From the NCBI RefSeq assembly GCF_020034665.1, contig NZ_JAIQDI010000002.1:1116001-1180000 (forward strand): 64,000 bases of DNA. Reading direction: 5' to 3'. This DNA is from Niabella beijingensis (lineage in GTDB: Bacteria > Bacteroidota > Bacteroidia > Chitinophagales > Chitinophagaceae). Positions 27,518 through 36,438 of the stretch are shown piece after piece (position 1 is the first letter of the stretch; every line of letters begins with the position of its first letter). Below the pieces are notes generated by a model. That model saw only the letters and a program-made list of their open reading frames with translations, was not told the DNA's origin and did no database searches. The translations under genes and the position numbers were made by a program.

Positions 27518-27630
27518 TTGTTCCGTTTTTATTTTTTAAATGTGCTGTTGATTGTTAATGTGTTCAGCTCGTCCCCTTGTTGCTATCAAAGACAGGATAA
27601 AAGATATGCATTTATCTATAAATAATAATG

Positions 27631-27669
27631 GACCGGCTGAAACAGCGGTGCGGTTTCAACGCCGGCCCA
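27631..27669 (-). terminator. Rho-independent-type terminator after the EEP/FG-GAP gene
   Basis: On the minus strand, GGGCCGGC pairs with GCCGGTCC (one mismatch) and TGAAAC with GTTTCA around a 9-base loop, starting about 29 bases after the stop. It is followed by the T-rich ATTATTATTTATAG. The stem is long and GC-rich, so termination before the GDPD gene is likely. Confidence 0.55.
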
Positions 27670-27697
27670 TCGTTATTATCAGAAGAACCTTCGTATT

Positions 27698-29557
27698 TTA
27701 GTTGGCAAGGTAATTCCGTAATTCCCCGTTGTACTCTGCATAGTTCCAGCGCACCATATCCGCTTTTCCGTCACCTGTGATATCCGTGAAAAACAGATCG
27801 GTATTAACACTCTGGGAGGTACCCCTCAGCGAGTAAATCGGACCTTTAAATTCCGTGTCTGAATAGTAGATTTTCGGCTTGCCTAAATAGGCGCTATTTC
27901 TCCAGTATATTTTATCGGCCCTGCCGTCGCCGTTCACATCCGCAAAATGAAATACCGTGGAAGCCACGCCGCTGGAGGCTCCCGAGTCGCTAAATGCCGG
28001 AGAGGCCGTAAAGCTGCCATCGCCATCTGAAAGGTATACCATCACCTTGCCGGAGTTGAGCGAAGGATGCCAGAGCGCTTTATCCGCTTTGCCATCACCG
28101 TTTATATCGGCATACCAGAACTGAGTGCCTGCTGTTGTACTGGAGCCGGTGGCTTCTGATACCACGGTCGGACTAAAATTACCGCCGGATGTAGCCAGGT
28201 AAACACGGGTATTGCCTCCGTCAAATGTGGCATTCCAGTATATTTTATCCGCTTTTCCATCGCCGTTCACATCTGCAAAATTGTATATCGTGGCGGCGCT
28301 TCCACTGGTGCCTTCAGGGTTGTTTATGGCAGTTGCACTGAAATTCCCGTTGGAAGTAGCCAGGAATACTTTTGTGCGGCCGGAGTTCTGAGTGGGATCC
28401 CAGACGATCTCGTCATCCTTTCCGTCACCGTTCACATCGGCATAATAATATCTGGTGGTGGCCAGCGTGGATGCACCGGCAGAATGAGGAACTACCGGTG
28501 TGGCAAATGTACCATCCCCATTGGATAAATATACCCGGGGATTGCCGCTGTCGAAGGTCGGGTTCCAGTAGATCTTATCCTTTTTGCCATCGCCGTTAAT
28601 GTCTCCAAAGGAATATACAGTGCTTGCATTACCGCTGATGCCAACATTGTCCGTAACGGCAGCGCCGAACAGCGCAGGCATGTAGGTCGTCATAATGGGC
28701 CAGTGATCAGAGGCCCAGTTACCGTCAAACTTGGTTTTGATAATGGTGGAGCCCGTAAACGCCATGTCCCTGGTGCTGGTTATCCAGTCGATTTTTTTTA
28801 TTCCGGTATCGCCCCATCCATGGTAGGTGTCGCCTTCCTCGTTCAGCGCATCCACCACACTGCGCCCGGTTTTGAGGATTTCGATTTCGGTGGAGCCGGG
28901 TTCGGCATTTAAGTCGCCAAATACGATCTCCGGAAGATTTTGTGTGTTGTGCTGCTCAATGGCATCTACCCAGGTGTTGGCCCCCTGGATCCGGATGTCC
29001 TGGCCGTTGTAGTACCAGTGGCTGTTCGTTACAAAGTATTTTTTGGAAGTGATCTGGTCCTGCAGGATCACCCAGGTAGCGGAGTTGACAACCTCCTCAT
29101 TGCTGGGCAGCATTACCGTACCGCTGTCGAGCAGACTGAAACGGTTTACCTTAAAGAAAATGGACTTCGGTACGGTTACGGCAGCATTCCGGGCAAAATA
29201 TCCGGTGTAACCCAACAGCGCGATAGAATCCCTGAAGCGCGGTTGGAATGCATTGCCGGAAAATTCCTGCAGACCAAAAATATCCGGCGAATTGCTTCGA
29301 ATAATCTGGACCATGTAGGGGAGCCGCTGGAAAATATCCTGCGGATCATTCACCCCATTGTGTTTGATGTTAAAGGACATGACCTTGAAGGGATTGTTGC
29401 TGGCCAGCGACAAGGGCAGGTTACCGGTTGATGCGGATCCGGGAGCAGGGGATTTTTCTTCCTGACTTGTCAACTGATACTTCTTGCATCCTGCAAAGAT
29501 GCATGTCAGAACGAGACACAGCAGGAACTGTTTAAGCGTTAAGTTTGTTTTGTTCAT
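27698..29557 (-). CDS. Lipoprotein with EEP (endonuclease/exonuclease/phosphatase) domain and FG-GAP/VCBS repeats
   Basis: A 619-residue lipoprotein (lipobox 'TCIFAGC', Cys24). Residues about 56-295 are an EEP fold with all key positions: 'MSFNIKHNG' (Asn63), 'GLQEFSG' (Glu98), 'TNSHWYYNG' (His180), 'FGDLNAEPGS' (Asp215, Asn217), 'KIDWI', and 'ASDHWPI' (Asp284-His285). Residues about 310-615 carry six repeats built on 'D(V/I)NGDGKADKIYW', the calcium-binding FG-GAP/VCBS propeller motif. EEP enzymes hydrolyse phosphodiesters or phosphomonoesters in nucleic acids, inositol phosphates or sphingomyelin. The surface anchor and propeller fit action on an extracellular polymer. It follows the GH-A glycosidase by 113 bp in the leftward locus. 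Its substrate is unknown. Confidence 0.87.
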   Translation of the reverse strand: MNKTNLTLKQFLLCLVLTCIFAGCKKYQLTSQEEKSPAPGSASTGNLPLSLASNNPFKVMSFNIKHNGVNDPQDIFQRLPYMVQIIRSNSPDIFGLQEFSGNAFQPRFRDSIALLGYTGYFARNAAVTVPKSIFFKVNRFSLLDSGTVMLPSNEEVVNSATWVILQDQITSKKYFVTNSHWYYNGQDIRIQGANTWVDAIEQHNTQNLPEIVFGDLNAEPGSTEIEILKTGRSVVDALNEEGDTYHGWGDTGIKKIDWITSTRDMAFTGSTIIKTKFDGNWASDHWPIMTTYMPALFGAAVTDNVGISGNASTVYSFGDINGDGKKDKIYWNPTFDSGNPRVYLSNGDGTFATPVVPHSAGASTLATTRYYYADVNGDGKDDEIVWDPTQNSGRTKVFLATSNGNFSATAINNPEGTSGSAATIYNFADVNGDGKADKIYWNATFDGGNTRVYLATSGGNFSPTVVSEATGSSTTAGTQFWYADINGDGKADKALWHPSLNSGKVMVYLSDGDGSFTASPAFSDSGASSGVASTVFHFADVNGDGRADKIYWRNSAYLGKPKIYYSDTEFKGPIYSLRGTSQSVNTDLFFTDITGDGKADMVRWNYAEYNGELRNYLAN

Positions 29558-29670
29558 GTTGATGTGGTTTAAGTATGAATTTTAATACGAAAAGCAAAAG
29601 CATTACATGAGATCGTTATACACTGCTTTACATCCGGCAGCAGGTGCATCTTAAGGCCGGCCTTGCCCTG

Positions 29671-31146
29671 TCACTTTTTTATTTCAATTACGGTGACAGC
29701 AAAAGGTTTAACCTGCAAGGTATTGGTCTTGAGTGTGGCATGAGCGATGGGCTGGTCGCCGGTATCCACGTCCACCGTTTGCAATGTGGCACCTTCCATT
29801 GCAGGAAGTTTAAGGTGGATCTCTTTATTCGTTTTATTAACGAGCAGCAGTTTTTTACCGCTTGCCGTAATAAATGCCTGGGCCATAATTTCAGGATGAT
29901 TCGCGTTTGCGGCGCAAAGGGTATCACCCGGTCCGAAATTATCTTTGATCAGCTTCAGTACCCAGTATCTTGAATTGGGGTTGCCGGTTTTCCAGTTGAT
30001 CATCGTTACATCCGGAAACTGGGTGGGATAGCCTACCAGCTGTGATTCGCCGGCTACATCAATACCTATTTTACTAAGCTCCACAAAAAGATAGGCAAAC
30101 AGGGCGCCCGACAGATTCCAGTATTCGTCGGGGATCACGCCTTTATAATCCCTGTTTTCCAGGATGGTGCCGATTTCATTAATATGGGTAAACGTATTTG
30201 GCGCCAGACGCTTGCGGATATTTTCAATGTAGCGTACCCGATCGAGAAAACCATTGGCCTGATCAAAAAAAGAATACTGGTAGCTATCGATCCGTTGATC
30301 AGCTGCAGCCGGACGTCCGTAGAAATGATAGGAAATGCCATCCAGCGGAACACCTGGTTGATGATTGGCCGGGTTGAGGAAATACTCGAACCATTGCGGA
30401 TCGGTTTCCAGGGCGACTGAAATGCCGACGAACTTTGTTTCGGGTGCTATTTTTTTTAGTTCCAGAACAACCGCATCATAAATCCTGGTGTACAACTGTG
30501 GCGACATCCGGTGCTCCAGGTCGGGCTCGTTTAAAACTTCCCAGTAAGGAAATTTATAATAGTGCCCGGATTTATGAAACCTGCCCAGCTCATCGGTAAA
30601 ACCGCCTTTGGTATACCAGCTGAATATCCGTGCAAAATAACCGGCAACTTCCTTGCCCGTGGAATCACGGAGTTCCCTGCCCTGGTTGTATCCCCAAAAG
30701 GGGAGGTCGGGATCGGCAGGGTATTGCACCGGTGCAGGTGTTCTGAACATCCATACCGGTATTGTACTGAAATTAATTACAGGTGGATGGCCTTTGGTCG
30801 CCTCCATAAAATCAGCAAGGGGCGGATCTGCATATTGAAAATCCCAGAAGGTCTCGGTGGTGGTGGGTGCTTTCAATGCTGCAACGGCTGCTTTGGGGTA
30901 GGGGAACCAGGGTACATAACGCACATAATCGGCCCCCATATTTTTTAAAGCATCAAAGGCGGCTTTATGTATCGGGGCATTGGCCCGCAACATCGGGTTG
31001 TAGACCACCTGAAGTGTAGGTACGGTTTTGGAAACCGTAAGGACCTGATTCCAGTTGATGGTCAGCTCTTTTTCCTGGGCGGCAGGTTTTTTAAAAGGAA
31101 TACATACCAGCGCCAGGCAATACGCAATCTTTAATTTTCTGTACAT
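29671..31146 (-). CDS. Clan GH-A glycosidase, GH39-like
   Basis: A 491-residue secreted protein with signal 'MYRKLKIAYCLALVCIPFKKPAAQ'. The barrel shows the acid/base Glu207 in 'YWEVLNEPD' and the nucleophile Glu324 in 'THINEIGT', with 'DGISYHFYG' between them, all typical of clan GH-A and nearest in feel to GH39 (beta-xylosidase/iduronidase family). The last 80 residues make a small beta domain ('MAQAFITASGKKLLLVNKT'). It lies 58 bp after the SusD gene of the leftward locus, beyond a weak hairpin. The family number is my judgement from motif spacing; GH5 or GH30-like relatives remain possible. The sugar cleaved is unknown. Confidence 0.78.
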   Translation of the reverse strand: MYRKLKIAYCLALVCIPFKKPAAQEKELTINWNQVLTVSKTVPTLQVVYNPMLRANAPIHKAAFDALKNMGADYVRYVPWFPYPKAAVAALKAPTTTETFWDFQYADPPLADFMEATKGHPPVINFSTIPVWMFRTPAPVQYPADPDLPFWGYNQGRELRDSTGKEVAGYFARIFSWYTKGGFTDELGRFHKSGHYYKFPYWEVLNEPDLEHRMSPQLYTRIYDAVVLELKKIAPETKFVGISVALETDPQWFEYFLNPANHQPGVPLDGISYHFYGRPAAADQRIDSYQYSFFDQANGFLDRVRYIENIRKRLAPNTFTHINEIGTILENRDYKGVIPDEYWNLSGALFAYLFVELSKIGIDVAGESQLVGYPTQFPDVTMINWKTGNPNSRYWVLKLIKDNFGPGDTLCAANANHPEIMAQAFITASGKKLLLVNKTNKEIHLKLPAMEGATLQTVDVDTGDQPIAHATLKTNTLQVKPFAVTVIEIKK

Positions 31147-31170
31147 TTTAAAAATATCTGGTGAGCAAAA

Positions 31171-31188
31171 AGGGGATATGGCACCCCT
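31171..31188 (-). terminator. Weak hairpin/attenuator between susD and the GH-A gene
   Basis: On the minus strand AGGGG and CCCCT enclose an 8-base loop and run into TTTTTG, 16 bases past the SusD stop. The stem is only 5 bp, so it more likely lowers than stops transcription into the glycosidase gene. Confidence 0.4.
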
Positions 31189-31204
31189 GATAATAAAAAA
31201 CGGT

Positions 31205-32758
31205 TTAATTGGGATATCCCGGGTTTTGCGTCAGATCAGGGTTTAATCCGCGCTCCGGCTGTGGAATCGGAAGCAGGAATTTATAAGACTGAATATCGAA
31301 CGCAGTTGGCGATAATAAAGGATAGGTGGCTTTTGCCTTAGCGGCATAAGCCTGCATAATGGCCAGGCCTTTCGGATTGCGCTGCAAATCATTAAAACGC
31401 TTGTTTTCAAAAGCCAGTTCCACTCTTCTTTCATGAAAAATAATGTCCCGCAATACCTCTTTGTCGGTTTCTGTAATATTGCCCAGCCCCGCCCGGTTTC
31501 TTACGGCATTTAAAGGAACCAGGGGCGACTTACCCTGTTCATTCAATGCCTCTGCCAGTAATAGCAGCGCTTCTGCATACCGGTAGATCGGCCAGTTGGA
31601 GCTGGAACTGCCCTCTATAATGAAGGGAAGATCGAGGTATTTTTTTATGTAAGGCTGACCCACTTTTCCGGGAGCGGGCGTGTAGTTTACCACGCTTTTA
31701 TTCGCAGACAATGTCATCACGTAGCTGTCATCATAAGTGCCTTCCGCAACAGCTATAGAGGCTTCAAGACGTGCGTCGCCGGGTTCATAGCTGTCGATCA
31801 GGTCCTGTACCGGTTTGTTCCAGCCGCCGGTACTGACCGTATTGCTAGAGGTTTTGGGGTCACCTGTGATCAGCGTGGTATTGGCCGTTTTGGGAAGGAA
31901 GGATTTGGGGAAGGTGTTCGGCTGACTGCCGTTGCCGGTGAGGGTCTGATACTGCACATCAAACAGGGATTCTTCTTTGTTTTTATTGACCGGTTTGAAG
32001 GCATCGCCATAACTGGCAGTTAATTTATATCCCATTGCAGGCAGCGTATTTAATAAGGTTTCTGCCTCTTCGTATCTTTTTAAGGTGACATATACATCCG
32101 CCAGCAATACCGTTGCAGCGCCTTTGGTGGCTTCCCCGGTTTGCGGAAATTTCGAAGGTGGCTTTAGTTCTGCGATCGCATCCTTGCAGTCCGCAATGAT
32201 CTGTGTATATACCTGCTCTGCACCTGAACGGGGTAAAAAGGCTTCATCTGCCTTGGTTACTTCCTTAAGGTACAAGGGCACGTCACCAAATAAGCGCACC
32301 AGCTTGTAGTAATTGAGCGCCCGGATAAATTTGGCCTGTCCATCTGCCTTTTGTTTGCCGGCATCCGTGGCGCTTTTTGCTAACGGAATGCGCCCGATAA
32401 GAATATTGGCCCTGGAGATACCGGTATAGCTGTGGAAATAGATGGCATTGATGTAGTCATTGGTGCCGTCGTTGTTCCAGTCGGCCCCGCTTTCCCGGAA
32501 TACATTTGCCGATCCGCGGTTATTGGGGGAGGGCTGGTAGTGGGTATTGTCCGCATGCATTTCCGATGCAAAAAAATCGTTTAGCAGCACATCGCGCAGG
32601 GGCACATAGGCCGCAATTGCAGCCGACTGCAACTGCGCATCCGTTTGAAAAAAGTTTACCTGGGGTAAGGAGTCTTCCGGTAATAAAGAAATAAAATCTT
32701 TTTTGCAGGCGGTTGTGATCAGCGTAAGGGAAACAAGTAATATATATGTCTTTTTCAT
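31205..32758 (-). CDS. SusD/RagB outer-membrane lipoprotein (3)
   Basis: A 517-residue lipoprotein. The start is set at ATG 32758, which opens 'MKKTYILLVSLTLITTAC' (Cys18); the longer frame up to 32986 runs into the SusC gene and has no signal. SusD marks are 'AKFIRALNYYKLVRLFGDVPLYL' (in part), 'YRYAEALLLLAEALNEQG' and 'HERRVELAFENKRFNDLQR'. It lies 7 bp after its SusC partner, so the two are surely co-expressed. It is more distant from the SusDs at 12271 and 18739 than those are from each other. Confidence 0.94.
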   Translation of the reverse strand: MKKTYILLVSLTLITTACKKDFISLLPEDSLPQVNFFQTDAQLQSAAIAAYVPLRDVLLNDFFASEMHADNTHYQPSPNNRGSANVFRESGADWNNDGTNDYINAIYFHSYTGISRANILIGRIPLAKSATDAGKQKADGQAKFIRALNYYKLVRLFGDVPLYLKEVTKADEAFLPRSGAEQVYTQIIADCKDAIAELKPPSKFPQTGEATKGAATVLLADVYVTLKRYEEAETLLNTLPAMGYKLTASYGDAFKPVNKNKEESLFDVQYQTLTGNGSQPNTFPKSFLPKTANTTLITGDPKTSSNTVSTGGWNKPVQDLIDSYEPGDARLEASIAVAEGTYDDSYVMTLSANKSVVNYTPAPGKVGQPYIKKYLDLPFIIEGSSSSNWPIYRYAEALLLLAEALNEQGKSPLVPLNAVRNRAGLGNITETDKEVLRDIIFHERRVELAFENKRFNDLQRNPKGLAIMQAYAAKAKATYPLLSPTAFDIQSYKFLLPIPQPERGLNPDLTQNPGYPN

Positions 32759-32765
32759 GTTCGTA

Positions 32766-35700
32766 TTATTTAAAAGTAGAGGTGAAGCCAATGGAGAATG
32801 TTCTTGGTACCGGGTAGGCATTTTCATCCACACCAAGGCCGGTGGCAGCATCGCCGCCCGACAGGGAGATTTCAGGATTATAGCCGGAATAGCCCGTGAT
32901 GATAAATGCCTGCTGAACGGAAGCATATACCCGGAGATTTCTAAGCACCATATTGTTCTTAAGATTGAACTGATATCCCAGGGCAATGTTCTTTGCGGTG
33001 AGGTAGGTGCCGTCCTCGATCCATTGAGAGTTTACCGAGCGGCCGATCGCGGTGGTATTGATGAGGGTTCGCGGATACACCCCTGAACCGGGATTTTCCG
33101 GTGAGCGCCAGCGGTCCGCCACAGCGGCCAGCGGCACCCTGGAGCCATCCATATTGGTTAAATAAGCCCATTTACTTGCCGCCAGGATATCACCGCCCAC
33201 TTGTCCGGCCATCGTAATGCTCAGGTCAAAATTTTTATAGCTGAAGCTGTTGGTAAGACCAAAAGTAAAGTCGGGGGTAGGGTCGCCGATGAAGGTTCTG
33301 TCGTTCACATCATCAATCACGCCATCACCGTTGATGTCCTTCATCTTCAGCGTACCCACGGCGGAGTAGTTGGAGCCAGAGGTGTATTTCGCTGAATTGG
33401 CCAGGTCCGCCTCGTCTTTATACAAACCAAGGTGTACAAATCCGTAAAATTCTCCGAGACGATGACCGATCTGGTTCCTGTAGTAATCGGATAAAATTCC
33501 CGTATTTCTGCGGATATAGCCCGGATCGACCAGATTTTTGATCAGGTTTCTTTCGAAAGAAACATTTGCATTGGTTGTCCACTTCAGCTTGCCTACGGTA
33601 TTCAGGGTCGTGACCGTTAATTCATGTCCCCAGAATTCGAACTGACCGATATTGAACTGGATATTGGCGAACCCGGAAGCTCTTGGGATCGCTCTGTTCT
33701 GTATCAGACCGTCCGACATCTTGTGGTAATAGCCATAGGTAAATGCGATCCGGTTATTCAGGAGTTCAATGTCGATGCCCAGATCCAGTTGTTTGTTCCG
33801 CTCCCAGGCCAGTTCCGGATTCCCGAGCGTTCCGATCGTTTGTACCTGTACCGGTGCACCGTCAATGATATAGTTGTACTTATTTAACGAGGAGATGGCG
33901 GTAAAGTTCCCAAAATCATTATTGCCGGTGATGCCATAGCTGGCCCGCAGCTTCAGGAAATTTATGACCGGAAGGCGTTCCATGAATTTCTCATCGCTGA
34001 TGATCCAGCCGGCTGATACCGCGGGAAACCAGCCATACTTGCGGTCGGTGCCAAATCGCGAAGACCCGTCGCGCCGTACCGATCCCTGCAACAGGTATTT
34101 TCTTTTATAATTATAATTCAGTCTTCCGATTTCAGACAGCATGGAGTATTGCGTCATATTACTCGAAGCGGAAGTGATCTCTGAGGCGGCGCTGATATAA
34201 CGGACCTCGTCTGTAGGAAAGCCGGTCGCATTAATGGAATTACTTTCCTCCTTGAATTTCTGTACCGCGTAACCTGCCAGCGCTTCCACATGATGATCTT
34301 CCTTAAAGGTTTTCTGATAGTTTACAAAAGCCTCTCCGGTATAGGAATAATTGTCTACGGATGAGCTGATCGCCGTTGACCGTGTGGGGAGGTTAGTGGA
34401 GGTGTTTACCGCCACCTGCGGCAGGTACTGGCTTCGTGTTTCCGCACCTTTATCAACACCCAGGTTCATCTTCAGTACCAGCCCCGGTAACAGGGTATAA
34501 TTCGCATACGCATTACCCAGGATGCGGGTGGTCTTGTAATCATCCTGGCTTTCTTTTACCCGGGCCAGGGGGTTTACATAGGACGTCATACCGGGCGAAA
34601 AAGCGCCGATCCGGTAACTGCCGTCGTCGTTATAAGGACTTAAGATGGGACTTGATTCCAGGATCTTTGCATAATAGCCTTCGATACCATCCGACGGAAG
34701 CCGGTTGTTGTGGTCCATCCGGTAACTGGGTGCCAGGTTGAAACCGATCTTCAGTTTATTATTGCTCAATGTGAGATCGTGGTTTATCCGGAGTGAAATC
34801 AGCTTGGAACCGGTATTAATCACCACGCCCTGCTGTTCTTCGTATCCCGCAATAACTGCTGACGATGATTTTTCCCTGGCTGAAAGCAGGCTCACGCTGT
34901 AGCTCTGGATGGGTGCAGTCCTTGTCAGCAGGTCGTGCCAGTCGGTTCCTTTCCCATAACGCGTTACATCGCCCTGGTATTCCGCCGGTATCAAGGCGGG
35001 ATTGAAATTTTCATATTTTACTTTATCCTCAAAACGCTCCTGCATAAACCGCGCCCATTCGGTTCCGTTCATGGTCTTTGGAATGCGGTTCTGCATCAGT
35101 TTCTGCAAACCAAAATTGGCGCTGAAGTCGATCTTGTTGCTGCCGGCTTTTGCATGCTTTGTGGTGATCAGGACGACGCCGTTGGCTGCACGCGAACCAT
35201 ACAACGCTGTTGCCGAAGCATCTTTCAGGATACTGAAGGATTCGATTTCATCCGGGTTAATATTGTTGATACTTCCTGTGATCGGCATACCATCGATCAC
35301 GAATAAGGGCTGATAGCCCGTAGTAAGCGAAGCGGCACCCCGTATCCGGAAGGAAACCCCTCTGCCGGGCTGACCGCTGCTCTGCATCACGTTCACACCT
35401 GCTACCTTGCCCTGCAGCTGCTGGCCAAACTGCATCACCGGCATGTCCTCCAGCGATTTTGCTTCCACGGTTGCCACCGAGCCGGTAATCTCCCGGCGCG
35501 ACTGCTTACCATAACTGACCACTACTTCATCCATCTGGGTAATGCCGGCCATATTGAAATCGATCGTTACCGACTGAGCCGCCGTTACCGTCACTGTTCG
35601 CTCCATATCCTGAAAACCTGTGTATGACACTTTTAGGCTATAGGAGCCCGGAGCTACATTGAAAGAATAATTACCATTTGCATCTGTTTTGGTTCCGGCG

Positions 35701-35876
35701 CCCGTACCGGAAATGATAACGGATGCTGCCGCCAGGGGCCCGGACTGATCGGTGATCCGCCCTTTGATAGTACTGGTCTTCTCTTGTGAGAAGGCAAAAT
35801 TTGTAAACAGGAGGAGGGTCACAACCAGGTGGCAGAGCTTGTGCCCTTGGCATGCATTGTAGAATCGTTTTCTCAT
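32766..35876 (-). CDS. SusC/RagA TonB-dependent transporter (3)
   Basis: A 1036-residue receptor, first gene of the leftward locus. Signal peptide 'CHLVVTLLLFTNFAFSQ' is followed by a carboxypeptidase-regulatory-like domain ('IKGRITDQSGPLAAASVII'), the TonB-box region 'MDEVVVSYGKQSRRE', the plug ('PLFVIDGMPITGSINNINPDEIESFSILKD', in part, and 'YGSRAANGVVLITTK') and a barrel with 'MKDINGDGVIDDVNDRTFIG'. Its SusD, a GH-A glycosidase and two phosphodiesterases follow, so it probably imports products of a phosphate-bearing glycan or glycolipid, which is inference. No sigma/anti-sigma or hybrid two-component regulator is next to it. Confidence 0.94.
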   Translation of the reverse strand: MRKRFYNACQGHKLCHLVVTLLLFTNFAFSQEKTSTIKGRITDQSGPLAAASVIISGTGAGTKTDANGNYSFNVAPGSYSLKVSYTGFQDMERTVTVTAAQSVTIDFNMAGITQMDEVVVSYGKQSRREITGSVATVEAKSLEDMPVMQFGQQLQGKVAGVNVMQSSGQPGRGVSFRIRGAASLTTGYQPLFVIDGMPITGSINNINPDEIESFSILKDASATALYGSRAANGVVLITTKHAKAGSNKIDFSANFGLQKLMQNRIPKTMNGTEWARFMQERFEDKVKYENFNPALIPAEYQGDVTRYGKGTDWHDLLTRTAPIQSYSVSLLSAREKSSSAVIAGYEEQQGVVINTGSKLISLRINHDLTLSNNKLKIGFNLAPSYRMDHNNRLPSDGIEGYYAKILESSPILSPYNDDGSYRIGAFSPGMTSYVNPLARVKESQDDYKTTRILGNAYANYTLLPGLVLKMNLGVDKGAETRSQYLPQVAVNTSTNLPTRSTAISSSVDNYSYTGEAFVNYQKTFKEDHHVEALAGYAVQKFKEESNSINATGFPTDEVRYISAASEITSASSNMTQYSMLSEIGRLNYNYKRKYLLQGSVRRDGSSRFGTDRKYGWFPAVSAGWIISDEKFMERLPVINFLKLRASYGITGNNDFGNFTAISSLNKYNYIIDGAPVQVQTIGTLGNPELAWERNKQLDLGIDIELLNNRIAFTYGYYHKMSDGLIQNRAIPRASGFANIQFNIGQFEFWGHELTVTTLNTVGKLKWTTNANVSFERNLIKNLVDPGYIRRNTGILSDYYRNQIGHRLGEFYGFVHLGLYKDEADLANSAKYTSGSNYSAVGTLKMKDINGDGVIDDVNDRTFIGDPTPDFTFGLTNSFSYKNFDLSITMAGQVGGDILAASKWAYLTNMDGSRVPLAAVADRWRSPENPGSGVYPRTLINTTAIGRSVNSQWIEDGTYLTAKNIALGYQFNLKNNMVLRNLRVYASVQQAFIITGYSGYNPEISLSGGDAATGLGVDENAYPVPRTFSIGFTSTFK

Positions 35877-36438
35877 AATTGTGTTGTTCTTTATCCTAAA
35901 ATTACTTTAAACGACTCACCAACTATCCTGTTCCGTCATGTTTTTAAACTATTCGTAATTTAATTAAATTGATTTTAAACATTTTATAATAATAAAAATT
36001 AATAAAAAATAATAAAATTAAAGATTATTTAATGTTGAGTTAACCCGGAAATCTGGAAAAACCGGCCCGGATCCTGCCCGGGACGACATAGGATGGAACA
36101 TTTTTGTAATCGGAAAAGAGAGGAGTTCGCGTTGTTATTTCTTTATAAAAGCAATACGTGCGGCTGATCACCAGCAGATAGGTTGTACAGGCGCTAAACT
36201 GCTGCTGCAATTGTACCCGGCAACACCTTCCCTGGTCGACTTGCAGAAGACACGAAACTGAGAGGGTGCACTTCCGGCGGTATCTTCGAAAACGACGGCA
36301 TCAGAATAATGGAGAGGAGCAATGATTGTCTGTCAACGAAGATGAACAACAGCATACTTCCAATACCAGGCATTGATGAAGACAGCTAACCGTGTGTTTA
36401 CTGCGGATACCGGTAAGTGTTTTTAAAGATGGATCGGC
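35877..36438. other. Intergenic region with AT-rich block upstream of SusC(3)
   Basis: 562 bp between two leftward operons. The stretch 35950-36046 is close to 90% A+T and holds a 14-bp palindrome AATTTAATTAAATT at 35957-35970; it lies about 80-170 bp upstream of SusC(3), where an UP-like or nucleoid-protein region could act. A TAATTTTA on the minus strand near the gene is a possible -7 box, without a good -33 partner. CCCGG/CCGGG (36066-36082) form a small hairpin. In 36090-36438, past the end of the nan operon, I found no gene, gene remnant or clear terminator. Confidence 0.5.

Noticed and set aside
29653..29664. AAGGCCGGCCTT palindrome after the GH-A gene
   Set aside because: No loop and no T-run, so it is not a terminator; a single GC-rich palindrome has no other support.
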